Assembly: GCF_001314875.1 (NCBI RefSeq)
Contig: NZ_LJZS01000001.1
Span: forward strand, 248,001 to 312,000
DNA from: Halomonas sp. HL-48
GTDB lineage: Bacteria; Pseudomonadota; Gammaproteobacteria; Pseudomonadales; Halomonadaceae
Length of the DNA stretch: 64,000 nt
Direction: 5' to 3'
The notes beneath the pieces were generated by a model. That model did no database searches, was not told the DNA's origin, and saw only the letters and a program-made list of their open reading frames with translations. The position numbers were made by a program, and so were the translations under genes. This document shows positions 38,690 through 49,790 of this stretch, piece by piece. Numbering within the stretch: the first letter of the stretch is position 1; the number at the start of each line of letters is the position of its first letter.

Positions 38690-39052
38690 ATGGACACGAC
38701 GCCTTCAACGCCCAATAATGCGCCTGTGCTGGATACGCTTGCTGAGGTACTGCAGCAACGTCGCCACGCCTCGCCGGACGATTCGTACGTTGCTTCCTTG
38801 CATTACAAGGGATTGAACAAGATACTCGAAAAGCTCGGTGAGGAAGCCACTGAAACGCTGCTCGCTGCCAAAGACGCCGAGCAGGGTGGCCAGGCGGAGC
38901 GGCAGGCGCTGGTCGCTGAAACCGCCGACCTATGGTTTCATAGCCTGGTGATGCTGTCGCATCTGGGTCTCGATCATCAGGACGTACTTGACGAATTAGC
39001 ACGCCGTTTCGGCATTTCCGGCCACGACGAAAAAGCGGCCCGCACACAATAA
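38690..39052 (+). CDS. hisE: Phosphoribosyl-ATP pyrophosphatase HisE
   Basis: Removes pyrophosphate from PR-ATP, the second step of histidine synthesis. The 120 residues have the MazG-like all-alpha fold: [29 protein letters not shown] and [13 protein letters not shown] with the metal-binding Glu/Asp residues. Stand-alone HisE (no HisI fused or adjacent) placed between ubiB and tatA; in Pseudomonas hisI and hisE both sit here. Confidence 0.94.
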   Translation: MDTTPSTPNNAPVLDTLAEVLQQRRHASPDDSYVASLHYKGLNKILEKLGEEATETLLAAKDAEQGGQAERQALVAETADLWFHSLVMLSHLGLDHQDVLDELARRFGISGHDEKAARTQ

Positions 39053-39095
39053 CCTAAAGGCTTTGCAACGTAGCCCCCATCACGAGGACACGCAT

Positions 39096-39371
39096 ATGTT
39101 AGGTGGTATCAGTATTTGGCAGTTGCTGATTGTGCTAGGCATCATCATCCTGGTTTTCGGCACTAAAAAGCTTCGCAACGTCGGCTCCGACCTGGGCGGT
39201 GCGGTCAAGGGCTTCAAGAAAGCCGTCCATGAAGAGGACAAAGACGCCGACAAGAAGGACGACGAGCAGCCCCAGGCGAAAGTGCGTCACGACGAGCCTG
39301 GCAATACCTACGATGTCCAGGCAGAAGAAAAAGCGAAGCAGGCAGCTGAAAACAACGACGAGCGCAAATAA
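39096..39371 (+). CDS. tatA: Twin-arginine translocase subunit TatA
   Basis: Forms the pore-like assembly of the Tat pathway. The 91 residues have one N-terminal TM ([18 protein letters not shown]), the amphipathic helix beginning [22 protein letters not shown], then an acidic tail. ATG 39096 has GAGG eight bases upstream. tatA-tatB gap is 3 bases. Confidence 0.96.
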   Translation: MLGGISIWQLLIVLGIIILVFGTKKLRNVGSDLGGAVKGFKKAVHEEDKDADKKDDEQPQAKVRHDEPGNTYDVQAEEKAKQAAENNDERK

Positions 39372-39374
39372 GCC

Positions 39375-39794
39375 ATGTTCGACTTTGGCTTTTTTGAAAT
39401 TCTGGTCATTGGCGTTGTCGGGCTGCTGGTACTCGGCCCCGAACGCCTGCCGCGCGCCGCGCGCGCGGTGGGCCTCTGGGTAGGCAAGATCAAGCGCACC
39501 GTGTCAGGCATGCAGCGCGAAATCAGCGCCCAGCTGGAAGCCGAAGACCTGCGCCAGGCGCTCAACGATCAGCAAAAAAAGCTCGATGACAGCCTGCGCA
39601 AGGCCAAGCATGACGTGGAACGCATCGCCGAGACCGACAAGCAGGCAACGCCCTCCAGCACCTCGTCAACGGAATCAGAACAGCGCGCCGCCAGTGCTGC
39701 CTCGCACCTGGATGACGCCCTGGAAACGGTCCGCGAGAAAGCGCCAGCGTCGCCCGACGCTGAGTCACCTACCAAGGACAGCAAGCACCCATGA
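39375..39794 (+). CDS. tatB: Twin-arginine translocase subunit TatB
   Basis: Receptor partner of TatC. The 139 residues start MFDFGFFEILVIGVVGLLVLGPERLP, with the conserved Glu8 and LGPERLP, a long amphipathic helix (residues 27-100) and a Ser/Thr/Ala-rich tail. The stop overlaps the tatC start by four bases. Confidence 0.96.
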   Translation: MFDFGFFEILVIGVVGLLVLGPERLPRAARAVGLWVGKIKRTVSGMQREISAQLEAEDLRQALNDQQKKLDDSLRKAKHDVERIAETDKQATPSSTSSTESEQRAASAASHLDDALETVREKAPASPDAESPTKDSKHP

Positions 39795-40576
39795 GTACGT
39801 CTGGTGATTCGCAGGAGCCCCATAATGATCAGAAGCAAGCACCGCTCATCGAGCACCTGATTGAGCTGCGATCGCGGCTGATGCGCGCGGTTATCGCGAT
39901 TCTGGTGGTTTTTCTCGGGCTGTATTCGTTTTCGAACGATATCTATCTTTTCGTGGCAGAGCCGTTAATGGCGCTGCTACCCCCCGGGTCGCAGATGATC
40001 GCGACGGAAGTGGCATCGCCGTTTCTGGCCCCTTTCAAGCTGACGCTGGTAACGGCGTTGTTTATCGCCATTCCCTTTGTGCTGCACCAAGCATGGTCGT
40101 TCATCGCCCCGGGGCTTTACGATAACGAAAAAGCCCTGGCGATCCCGATTCTCGTGTCCAGCATTCTGCTGTTCTACGGCGGGGCGGCGTTCGCCTATTA
40201 CGTGGTGTTCCCTTTACTGTTTGCGTTTTTCACCCAGACCGGGCCGGAAAACGTCACGGTCATGACCGACATCAATCAGTACCTTAACTTCGTCCTCAAG
40301 CTGTTCTTTGCGTTTGGCGTGGCGTTCGAAATTCCGGTGGCCACCTTCCTGCTGATTCTGTCAGGCGCCACCACGGTGGAGAGCCTTTCCCAGAAGCGCC
40401 CGTATATCATCCTAGGCTGCTTTGTGGTGGGTATGGTGCTTACCCCGCCCGATGTGATTTCACAAAGCCTGCTGGCCGTACCGATGTATCTGCTTTACGA
40501 AGTCGGCCTGCTGTTTGGACGCCTGGTACGCAAACGCCGCGAGGAAAAAGCCGCTGAAGAGCAAACGGAAGAATAA
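39791..40576 (+). CDS. tatC: Twin-arginine translocase subunit TatC
   Basis: Six-TM core that recognises RR signal peptides. The 261 residues begin with the conserved cytoplasmic helix APLIEHLIELRSRLMRA and include FVLHQAWSFIAPGLYDNEK, the periplasmic segment with conserved Phe/Tyr (FAYYVVFPLLFAFF), and DVISQSLLAVPMYLLYEVGL. Last gene of the ubi-hisE-tat block, closed by a strong terminator. Confidence 0.97.
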   Translation: MSTSGDSQEPHNDQKQAPLIEHLIELRSRLMRAVIAILVVFLGLYSFSNDIYLFVAEPLMALLPPGSQMIATEVASPFLAPFKLTLVTALFIAIPFVLHQAWSFIAPGLYDNEKALAIPILVSSILLFYGGAAFAYYVVFPLLFAFFTQTGPENVTVMTDINQYLNFVLKLFFAFGVAFEIPVATFLLILSGATTVESLSQKRPYIILGCFVVGMVLTPPDVISQSLLAVPMYLLYEVGLLFGRLVRKRREEKAAEEQTEE

Positions 40577-40600
40577 GAACATCGCTTTATTTACGTTGCA

Positions 40601-40631
40601 AAAAAGCCGCTGTCCAAGACAGCGGCTTTTT
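40601..40631. terminator. Bidirectional terminator between tatC and elbB
   Basis: Perfect stem AAAAAGCCGCTGTC / GACAGCGGCTTTTT with loop CAA. The T-run on both strands makes it a classic bidirectional terminator for two convergent genes. Confidence 0.93.
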
Positions 40632-40657
40632 GATACCAGAAGAGCCCACCTGGCTGG

Positions 40658-42491
<1,834 letters not shown>

Positions 42492-42615
42492 CCCCGGACC
42501 GCCTAGATGACAACGACGTGACACGTCTTTGTCATCTTCTACCGGCATACTGCATTAACAGACGCGTATCAGCCAATGGTATGCTCAGAGATGACTAACG
42601 CCGGAGGCAGTCACG

Positions 42616-44808
42616 ATGGACGACCAGGCCACTGATCATTCGCCCTACCCGCTTCATGAGCCTGGCAGCGGCGAAAGCGAAACCTCCCCGCTGCGCGTTA
42701 ATCGCACGCCCACGGGCGTGCAGGCGCGCGACGCACTGCCGGAAACCGACCTGGACGATCCGCAGCTCTATTTCAACCGCGAGCTGTCGCACCTGCAGTT
42801 TAATATCCGCGTGCTGGAGCAGGCCCTGGACGACGCCCACCCGCTGCTCAACCGGTTGATGTTCCTGCTGATTTTCTCATCCAACATGGATGAGTTCTTC
42901 GAGATCCGCGTGGCCGGGCTCAAGCACCAGATCGCCCTGGGCGATGACTCGACGGGGGCCGACGGCCGGCTCCCCAAGGCGGTGCTTGCCGAAATTTCCG
43001 ACATCGCCCACGCGCAAATCGTCCGGCAGTATGAAATCCTCAACGATACCTTACTGCCCGCCCTGGAAGCCCAGGGACTGCGGTTTCGCCGCCGCGATCA
43101 GTGGACCAAGGCGCAAAAAGACTGGGTCCAGGAACTGTTCAACAACGACATCATGCCGGTGATCAGCCCCATCGGGCTGGACCCTTCGCATCCCTTCCCG
43201 CGCCTGGTCAACAAAAGCCTCAACTTCATCGTCGAGCTTGAAGGCAAGGACGCCTTCGGCCGCGCCGGAGGCATGGCGATTCTGCCCGCCCCCCGTTCGC
43301 TACCGCGCCTGATGGCCCTGCCCAAGCATCTGTGCAGCGAAGGCTTCACCGAGTACGTATTCCTCTCCTCGATGATTCACGCCCATGCCGAGGAGCTGTT
43401 CCCGGGCATGAAGGTGCGCGGCTGCTACCAGTTCCGCCTGACGCGCAATGCCGACATGAGCGTCGATCCGGAAGAGGTCTCTGACCTTGCCTCGGCGCTG
43501 CGTGGCGAGCTGTTAGCGCGGCGCTACGGCAGCGGCGTGCGGCTGGAGGTCGCCGACAACTGCCCGGACGACCTGACCAATTTCCTGCTGCGCCAGTTTA
43601 GCCTCGAGAACGACGATCTGTACCGCGTGCAAGGCCCGGTCAACTTGACCCGTATGATGTCGGTACTGGGCGATGTCGACCGCCCCGAGCTGCTCTACAG
43701 GCCCTACTCGCCCGGCGTGCCCAAGGCGCTGAAAGGCGGCAGTCTGTTTGACGCCATCGCCAAACAGGACTTGCTGCTGCATCATCCTTTTCAGTCATTT
43801 TCGCCCATCGAGGACCTGCTCAGCGAGGCCGCGCGGGACCCGGACGTGCTGGCGATCAAACAGACGCTCTACCGTACCGGCGCCGACTCACCCATCGTCA
43901 GTGCGCTGGTCGATGCCGCCAGCCAGGGCAAGGAAGTGACCGTGGTCATCGAGCTGCGCGCACGCTTTGACGAAGCCGACAACCTGCAGTTGGCTTCGCG
44001 CCTGCAGGAAGCCGGCGCCATCGTGATTTACGGCATCATGGCCTACAAGATCCACGCCAAGATGCTGCATATCGTGCGCCGCGAGCGGGGCGAACTTCGC
44101 CACTACGCGCACCTGGGTACCGGCAACTACCATTCCAAGACCGCCAAACTGTACACCGACTACAGCCTGCTGACCGCCAACAAGGCGCTGTGCGCCGACG
44201 TTCATCGGGTGTTTCAGCAGCTGTCGGGAATGGGACGCGCGCGCAAGATCGATACGCTGCTTCACGCGCCGTTTACGCTCCACGACCGGTTAATGGAAAT
44301 GATCGACCGTGAAGCCCAGGTGGCACGCAAGGGAAAACGCGCCCATATCATTATCAAGTGCAACTCGCTGACCGAGCCTCAACTCATCAAGGCGCTATAT
44401 CGTGCCTCCCAGGCAGGCGTGGAGTGCGACCTGATCATTCGCGGCATGTGCTGCCTGAAACCCGGCGTACCGGGGGTGTCGGACAACATTCGCGTTCGCT
44501 CGATTATCGGGCGCTTTCTGGAACACACTCGGGTTTTCCATTTCCACAACGACGGCAAGCCGGAAATCTGGTGCTCGAGCGCTGACCTCATGTCACGCAA
44601 CATGTTTCACCGCGTGGAAACCTGCTTTCCCCTGCTCGATAAGAAGCTCGCCACCCGGGTGCGCAAGGACCTGGAAACCTACCTGGTGGATAACTGCCAA
44701 AGCTGGCTGCTCCAGAGCGACGGCAGCTACCATCTTCAGGACCCGGGCGGCGGCGATGCCATCAGCGCTCAGGAGACGCTGCTTTACGCCTACGCCACCA
44801 AGAGCTGA
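42616..44808 (+). CDS. ppk1: Polyphosphate kinase 1
   Basis: Reversible synthesis of polyphosphate from ATP. The 730 residues have an N domain, a head domain, and two phospholipase-D-like C domains with the phospho-accepting His480 in YKIHAKMLHI and a second His in VFHFHNDGK. LYFNRELSHLQFN and IFSSNMDEFFEIRVAGLK are diagnostic. GGAGGCAGTCACG precedes the ATG. hemB-ppk1 adjacency is shared with pseudomonads. The first 45 residues are a poorly conserved extension. Confidence 0.96.
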   Translation: MDDQATDHSPYPLHEPGSGESETSPLRVNRTPTGVQARDALPETDLDDPQLYFNRELSHLQFNIRVLEQALDDAHPLLNRLMFLLIFSSNMDEFFEIRVAGLKHQIALGDDSTGADGRLPKAVLAEISDIAHAQIVRQYEILNDTLLPALEAQGLRFRRRDQWTKAQKDWVQELFNNDIMPVISPIGLDPSHPFPRLVNKSLNFIVELEGKDAFGRAGGMAILPAPRSLPRLMALPKHLCSEGFTEYVFLSSMIHAHAEELFPGMKVRGCYQFRLTRNADMSVDPEEVSDLASALRGELLARRYGSGVRLEVADNCPDDLTNFLLRQFSLENDDLYRVQGPVNLTRMMSVLGDVDRPELLYRPYSPGVPKALKGGSLFDAIAKQDLLLHHPFQSFSPIEDLLSEAARDPDVLAIKQTLYRTGADSPIVSALVDAASQGKEVTVVIELRARFDEADNLQLASRLQEAGAIVIYGIMAYKIHAKMLHIVRRERGELRHYAHLGTGNYHSKTAKLYTDYSLLTANKALCADVHRVFQQLSGMGRARKIDTLLHAPFTLHDRLMEMIDREAQVARKGKRAHIIIKCNSLTEPQLIKALYRASQAGVECDLIIRGMCCLKPGVPGVSDNIRVRSIIGRFLEHTRVFHFHNDGKPEIWCSSADLMSRNMFHRVETCFPLLDKKLATRVRKDLETYLVDNCQSWLLQSDGSYHLQDPGGGDAISAQETLLYAYATKS

Positions 44809-44824
44809 CACGTCCCATACATGA

Positions 44825-44849
44825 GAACCCCGGCGGCGAGCCGGGGTTC
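44825..44849. terminator. Hairpin between convergent ppk1 and metE
   Basis: Perfect 10-bp stem GAACCCCGGC / GCCGGGGTTC with loop GGCGA, 16 bases past the ppk1 stop. No T-run follows on either strand. Confidence 0.6.
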
Positions 44850-44876
44850 AACATAACTGGGGCGCGAAGCCTATGC

Positions 44877-47174
44877 TCAGGCGTAACGCGCGCGCAGTTG
44901 CCTGGCCGCCTCGACCATATTGGCCAGCGCCGGCTCCACTTCCGCCCAGCCACGGGTTTTCAAGCCGCAGTCCGGGTTGACCCACAGCCGCTCGGCGGGA
45001 AGCTTGTCCAGCGCTTTTTCCATCAGCGCCACCATCCAGGCCACGTCGGGGATATTCGGCGTGTGGATGTCGTATACACCGGGGCCAATGTCGTTGGGGT
45101 AGGCAAAGTCCTGGAAGGCGTCCAGCAGCTCCATATCCGAGCGCGACGTTTCGATCGTGATCACGTCGGCATCCAGTGCCGCGATCGCGCCGATAATATC
45201 GTTGAACGCCGAATAGCACATATGGGTGTGGATTTGGGTGGCATCGTCAACGCCGGCGGCGCTTAACCGGAAGCATTCCACCGCCCAGTCCAGATAGCCC
45301 TGCCATGCGCTTTGGCGCAGCGGCAGCCCCTCGCGCAGTGCGGGCTCGTCGATCTGAATGATCCGGATACCCGCACGTTCCAGGTCCAGGACTTCGTCGC
45401 GCAGCGCTAGAGCGATCTGCCGGCAGGTGGTCTCACGCGGCTGATCGTCGCGTACAAAGGACCACTGCAGGATGGTCACCGGCCCGGTTAGCATGCCCTT
45501 CATGGGTTTATCGGAGAGCGTTTGCGCGTACGCACTCCAGCGCACGGTCATGGCCGCCGGGCGCGTCACGTCGCCAAAGATGATCGGTGGCTTGACGCAC
45601 CGGGAGCCGTAGCTTTGCACCCAGCCAAAGCGGGTAAAGGCAAAGCCATCCAGCTGTTCGCCGAAGTATTCCACCATGTCGTTACGCTCGGCCTCGCCAT
45701 GTACCAGCACGTCGAGGCCCAGGGCTTCCTGGCGCTCGACGGCATAGGCAATGTCTGCGCGCATCTGCGCTTCGTAGTCGGCCTGGCTCAAAGTGCCGGC
45801 TTTGAACGCCCGCCGCGCCGCACGAATCTCGTGGGTCTGCGGGAACGAGCCGATCGTGGTGGTCGGAAACAGCGGCAGCGCCAGCGCCCGGCGCTGCGCT
45901 ACCGATCGCTCGCTATAAACAGCGCGACGCTGGCTGTCGCTGGGCGTCACCGCCGCCACTCGCCGACTTACTGCTGGCTGGTGGATGCGCGCCGAATCAC
46001 GCCGGGCATCCAGCGCCTGGGTGGCCGCCGCTAAACGCTGCTCATCCAGGTCGGTCGTGCGGCTATCGATCAGACGGGCCAGGGTGACCACCTCATCAAG
46101 TTTTTGGCGGGCAAAGGCCAGCCAGCTGACCAGCGATTCATCGAGTTCGGTTTCCTGGGCCAGGTCCACGGGCACGTGCAGCAGCGAACAGCTGGGCGCC
46201 AACCAAAGCCGCTTCCCCAGGCGCACCTTGAGGGGACGCAAGCGTTCACGCAGTGCCGCAAGGTCGGCGCGCCAGATATTGCGGCCGTCGATAACGCCAA
46301 CCGACAGCACCTGATGAGGCCCCAGACGGTCAATCACCTGGTCGACCTGTTGCGGCGCACGCACCGCATCAATGTGCAGCCCTTCCACCGGCAGCCGGGT
46401 TGCCAGCGACAGGTTATCGCCCAGGCCGCCAAAGTAGCTGGCCACCATCAGCTTCAAGGGTGCGGACTGCAATCGATGGTAGGCGCGCTCGAAGGCCTGT
46501 TGCCAGGCCGGGGGCAGGTCCTGCACCAACGCAGGCTCATCCAGCTGCACCCACTCAACGCCCTGGGTGGCAAGCCGTGCAAGCACCTCACTGTAAACAT
46601 CCAGGACGCTGTCGAGCAGCGTTAGGCGATCAAACTCATTGCCTTTGGCTTTGCCCAACCACAGCCAGGTCAGCGGTCCGGTAAGGGTGACCTTGGGGGT
46701 AAACCCTGCGCGCAGAGCTTCATCGACTTCGTCGAAGAGCCGACTGGAGGAAAGCGCAAAGCGCTGCCCTTCGTGTAGCTCGGGGACCAGGTAGTGATAG
46801 TTGGTATCGAAGTACTTGGTCATTTCGCAGGCGGGAGCAGGCTCGCCGCTGGGTGCGCGCCCCCGTGCCATGCGAAAGGCGGTATCCAGGTCAACGTCGC
46901 CTGCCGCCACTTCGCGGCTCGCATTGAAGCGCTCGGGCACCGCGCCCAGCAGCACGGAGACATTGAGTACCTGATCATAAAACGCGAAATCGCCGACGCT
47001 GACCAGGTCGAGCCCGGCGGCCTGCTGGTCGCGCCAGTGACGAAGCCGCAGCTCACGGCCGGTTGCTTCGAGGGCCTGACGAGTGCAGTGGCCTTGCCAG
47101 TAGGCCTCGGTGGCTTTTTTAAGCTCACGCTGGGCACCAATACGGGGATAGCCGAGAATATGAGAAACTGTCAT
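44877..47174 (-). CDS. metE: Cobalamin-independent methionine synthase
   Basis: Transfers methyl from 5-methyltetrahydropteroyl-triglutamate to homocysteine without B12. The 765 residues start [21 protein letters not shown]. The catalytic zinc ligands are visible in [10 protein letters not shown] (His, Cys), the Glu in [12 protein letters not shown], and Cys in [11 protein letters not shown]. Two barrel halves with the linker near 400-430. ATG 47174 has AAGG seven bases away; the five-residue longer start is unnecessary. Divergent from metR across a 99-base region with a MetR box. Confidence 0.97.
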   Translation of the reverse strand: MTVSHILGYPRIGAQRELKKATEAYWQGHCTRQALEATGRELRLRHWRDQQAAGLDLVSVGDFAFYDQVLNVSVLLGAVPERFNASREVAAGDVDLDTAFRMARGRAPSGEPAPACEMTKYFDTNYHYLVPELHEGQRFALSSSRLFDEVDEALRAGFTPKVTLTGPLTWLWLGKAKGNEFDRLTLLDSVLDVYSEVLARLATQGVEWVQLDEPALVQDLPPAWQQAFERAYHRLQSAPLKLMVASYFGGLGDNLSLATRLPVEGLHIDAVRAPQQVDQVIDRLGPHQVLSVGVIDGRNIWRADLAALRERLRPLKVRLGKRLWLAPSCSLLHVPVDLAQETELDESLVSWLAFARQKLDEVVTLARLIDSRTTDLDEQRLAAATQALDARRDSARIHQPAVSRRVAAVTPSDSQRRAVYSERSVAQRRALALPLFPTTTIGSFPQTHEIRAARRAFKAGTLSQADYEAQMRADIAYAVERQEALGLDVLVHGEAERNDMVEYFGEQLDGFAFTRFGWVQSYGSRCVKPPIIFGDVTRPAAMTVRWSAYAQTLSDKPMKGMLTGPVTILQWSFVRDDQPRETTCRQIALALRDEVLDLERAGIRIIQIDEPALREGLPLRQSAWQGYLDWAVECFRLSAAGVDDATQIHTHMCYSAFNDIIGAIAALDADVITIETSRSDMELLDAFQDFAYPNDIGPGVYDIHTPNIPDVAWMVALMEKALDKLPAERLWVNPDCGLKTRGWAEVEPALANMVEAARQLRARYA

Positions 47175-47258
47175 GATGAAACCTTGCAACGTGAATGATT
47201 TCGTACAGTCTGGGCACCGCCGACAGGTGAATCAAACTAAAGTTTCTAATACCAACCA

Positions 47259-47271
47259 TGAAAAACTTTCA
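47259..47271. promoter_or_regulatory. MetR-binding box in the metE-metR intergenic region
   Basis: TGAAAAACTTTCA is a perfect match to the MetR consensus TGAA-N5-TTCA. It ends two bases before the metR ATG, so it would suit autoregulation; a second, degenerate element starts with TGAA at 47228 and contains the palindrome AAACTAAAGTTT (47234-47245), closer to the position expected for metE activation. Confidence 0.7.
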
Positions 47272-47273
47272 CC

Positions 47274-48212
47274 ATGATTGAATTGCGCCATTTACGTACC
47301 CTCCTCGCGCTGCGCGAGACCGGCTCACTGGTTGAGGCCGCTGAGCGGGTCCATCTCACCCAGTCGGCACTCTCGCACCAGCTGAAAGACCTCGAGAACC
47401 GTGCGGATAGCCCGCTGTTTGTACGCAAGACCCGTCCGGTTGAATTTACCCGCGCCGGGCTACGGCTGCTGGCACTCGCCGACCAGATTCTGCCCGAAGT
47501 GCGCAAAGCCGAGCGTGACCTGGCACGCATGGCGGGGACGGAACTTGGCCGGCTGCATATGGCTATCGAATGCCACAGCTGTTTTCAGTGGCTGATGCCC
47601 ACGGTGGATTACTTTCGCGACCATTGGCCCGAGGTGGAAATCGACATCCCCAGCGGCCATCATTTCGACCCGCTACCCGCCCTGGCACGCGAGCAGTTGG
47701 ACCTGGTCATCACCGCCGACCCACAGCCGCTGGACGGCGTTCACTACGCGCCTCTGTTCCGCTACGAGGGGTTACTGGCGGTTGCCCGTCAGCATCCATT
47801 TGCCGCGTATAGCTTCGTTACGCCCGAGGCATTGGCCGAGGAAACCCTGATCACCTACCCGGTCGAGCAATCGCGGCTGGACGTTTTCACCCAGTTTTTG
47901 ACACCCGCCGAGGTACGCCCGCGGGAAATCCGCACGGCCGAGCTTACGATTATGATGATGCAGCTTGTCGCCAGCGGGCGGGGTGTCTGCGCGCTGCCCA
48001 ACTGGGCGCTCACCGAATACCTGGAGCGCGACTACGTCAGCGCGGTCAAACTCGGCGAACAGGGGGTGTGGAGTACGCTCTATGCGGCCGTGCGGGAGGA
48101 GACGCTGGAGGCGCCGTGGATGCAGGATTTTCTGCGCACGGCGAAAGAAACCTCGTTTGCCGTGTTGAGTGGTATCAAACCGGCGACTCGCGACGCGGAA
48201 TCAGCAGCGTAA
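47274..48212 (+). CDS. metR: LysR-type transcriptional regulator MetR
   Basis: Homocysteine-responsive activator of metE and related genes. The 312 residues comprise an N-terminal winged HTH (about 1-60, LRTLLALRETGSLVEAAERVHLTQSALSHQLKDLE) and a LysR substrate-binding domain (IECHSCFQWLMPTVDYFRDHWPEVEID), the latter motif being typical of MetR. Divergent from metE. Its last 38 bases overlap the 3' end of the convergent sensor-kinase gene. Confidence 0.94.
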   Translation: MIELRHLRTLLALRETGSLVEAAERVHLTQSALSHQLKDLENRADSPLFVRKTRPVEFTRAGLRLLALADQILPEVRKAERDLARMAGTELGRLHMAIECHSCFQWLMPTVDYFRDHWPEVEIDIPSGHHFDPLPALAREQLDLVITADPQPLDGVHYAPLFRYEGLLAVARQHPFAAYSFVTPEALAEETLITYPVEQSRLDVFTQFLTPAEVRPREIRTAELTIMMMQLVASGRGVCALPNWALTEYLERDYVSAVKLGEQGVWSTLYAAVREETLEAPWMQDFLRTAKETSFAVLSGIKPATRDAESAA

Positions 48213-49770
48213 ACCGCGCGCCGCCCAGGGAGGGGCTGGTATCCACCGTCACGCTGCCGCCGTGGCCGGCCATGATCTTCTGCACAATGGACAGCCCAAG
48301 CCCATAGCCACCGGAACTGCGTGCCCGGCTGTCGTCCAGGCGGGCAAAGGGTTTGAACACATCGGCCCGGGCATCGGCGGGAATCCCCGGCCCGTCGTCT
48401 TCCACGTCAATACGCACCAGATGGGGTTCATCCCACAGACCGATGACCACCTTGGACTGGCCGTAACGGCAGGCATTGCTGACCAGATTTTGCAGTGCGC
48501 GCTGCAGATAGCGCGGTTCGGCTAGCAGTTCGATGTCAGGCCCCGGCGCCAGGGTGATTGCCAAGCCTTCGTGGAGCGGCGAAAGCGCCTCCACCACCCG
48601 CTCGGCCATCGCCCGACATTCGACCAGCGACATTTCGAGCTCCGCCCCGTTGACCGTCTCGCCCCCCAGGCGGGCATAGGTGAGAATTTCATCGACCAGC
48701 TCATCAAGCTCGGCGATGTCGGCATCGATCCCCTGCAGTTGGCGCCTGATGGCGGGCTGGTCGGTCATGTCATCGACCATTTGTACCGCAAAGCGAATGC
48801 GCGCCACTGGCGTGCGCAGTTCGTGGGACACGGCCCGGATCATTTCCTGCTGGCCGCGTAGCAGCGACTGCACCTGATTGGCCATGCCGTTGAAGGCCAT
48901 GCCCAGGCGCCCCAGGAAATCGCCACTTTCGACCTTGACGCGTGTTTCCAGACGTCCGCTGGCGATACGCGTGGCGGCGAGTTCGAGTCGCGCCATGCGC
49001 GACTCGATACTGCGCATTACCAGATAGATAATCAGCGCCAGTACGACCATCAAGGCCATCAGCAACGGTAGCTGAAGATTAAAGGGCTGGTGGGCACCAC
49101 GGTTGGCAGGGCCCGCTTCCAGCCACTGGGAACCGTCTGATAGCTGATAGACAAAGCTGATATTGAGCTGCTCACCGTGCAACCGCGTCACCACCTCGCC
49201 GCGAGCGAGCTGTTCCTGCTGGGCATCGCTGAGTTCGCTCGGTGGGCGGTTTAACAGCGCAAGCGGCCAGCTACCCTGCTCCACCTCGCCGAGCCGCTCG
49301 CGGCGTTCGGTCGCGTCAAACGGCGCCAGCCAGGCACCCAGCATGGTCATGGTGGCGTGCCACTGCTGCTCGCGCCAGGTGGAAAACTCGGCCTGCAGCA
49401 GCCACGGCTGTTCGGGAAGGCGACGCTTCAATCGCCAGGGAGACGTCGCGACCAGCACCTTCCCCCGCTCCAGGCGTGCGCGCTCGAAGTAGCTGAGCGA
49501 CGCATCCTCTATTTGCATCAGGCTGAGCTGCATGTCGAGCTGCTCGGACCAGGCAGACAGCTGCGCCTGGCGTTCGCCCGCGGGGAGGTCAGCGAGCTGT
49601 CGGGCCATCAGCGACATCGGCAATGTCGCAAGTGCCTCGCGACGATCTTCGCGGGTTACCTGCTCGATGAAGGCGCGGCCTGCCAGGGCGATGAGAAACA
49701 CCGTCAGCAGCGCGACACCCAGCAGCAGATAAAAGCGTAAAAACGAGCCGTGGCTGAGCACCCGCCGCAT
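48175..49770 (-). CDS. rstB: Sensor histidine kinase, RstB-like
   Basis: 531-residue inner-membrane kinase. TM1 is at about 13-33, followed by a periplasmic domain of about 195 residues (34-231), larger than in E. coli RstB. TM2 is at about 233-254, then HAMP (255-306), HisKA with His316 in AVSHELRTPVAR, and HATPase_c with N box LVSNACRYG, G1 DDGPGIP and G2 GYGLGLSI. It lies 20 bases downstream of the RstA-like regulator. The ligand is unknown. The RstB name rests on the match of its partner. Confidence 0.85.
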   Translation of the reverse strand: MRRVLSHGSFLRFYLLLGVALLTVFLIALAGRAFIEQVTREDRREALATLPMSLMARQLADLPAGERQAQLSAWSEQLDMQLSLMQIEDASLSYFERARLERGKVLVATSPWRLKRRLPEQPWLLQAEFSTWREQQWHATMTMLGAWLAPFDATERRERLGEVEQGSWPLALLNRPPSELSDAQQEQLARGEVVTRLHGEQLNISFVYQLSDGSQWLEAGPANRGAHQPFNLQLPLLMALMVVLALIIYLVMRSIESRMARLELAATRIASGRLETRVKVESGDFLGRLGMAFNGMANQVQSLLRGQQEMIRAVSHELRTPVARIRFAVQMVDDMTDQPAIRRQLQGIDADIAELDELVDEILTYARLGGETVNGAELEMSLVECRAMAERVVEALSPLHEGLAITLAPGPDIELLAEPRYLQRALQNLVSNACRYGQSKVVIGLWDEPHLVRIDVEDDGPGIPADARADVFKPFARLDDSRARSSGGYGLGLSIVQKIMAGHGGSVTVDTSPSLGGARFTLLIPRRESPV

Positions 49771-49790
49771 GAGGCTATCCTTCTGTGTGA

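Noticed and set aside
38690-39052. Idea that hisE in the ubi-tat block reflects recent insertion
   Set aside because: HisE sits next to tatA in pseudomonads as well, so this is an inherited arrangement; only the lack of hisI differs.
42492-42615. Possible Pho box upstream of ppk1 (TTTGTCAT..GGCATA)
   Set aside because: Only one repeat resembles CTGTCAT and the spacing and second repeat do not fit; too weak to report.
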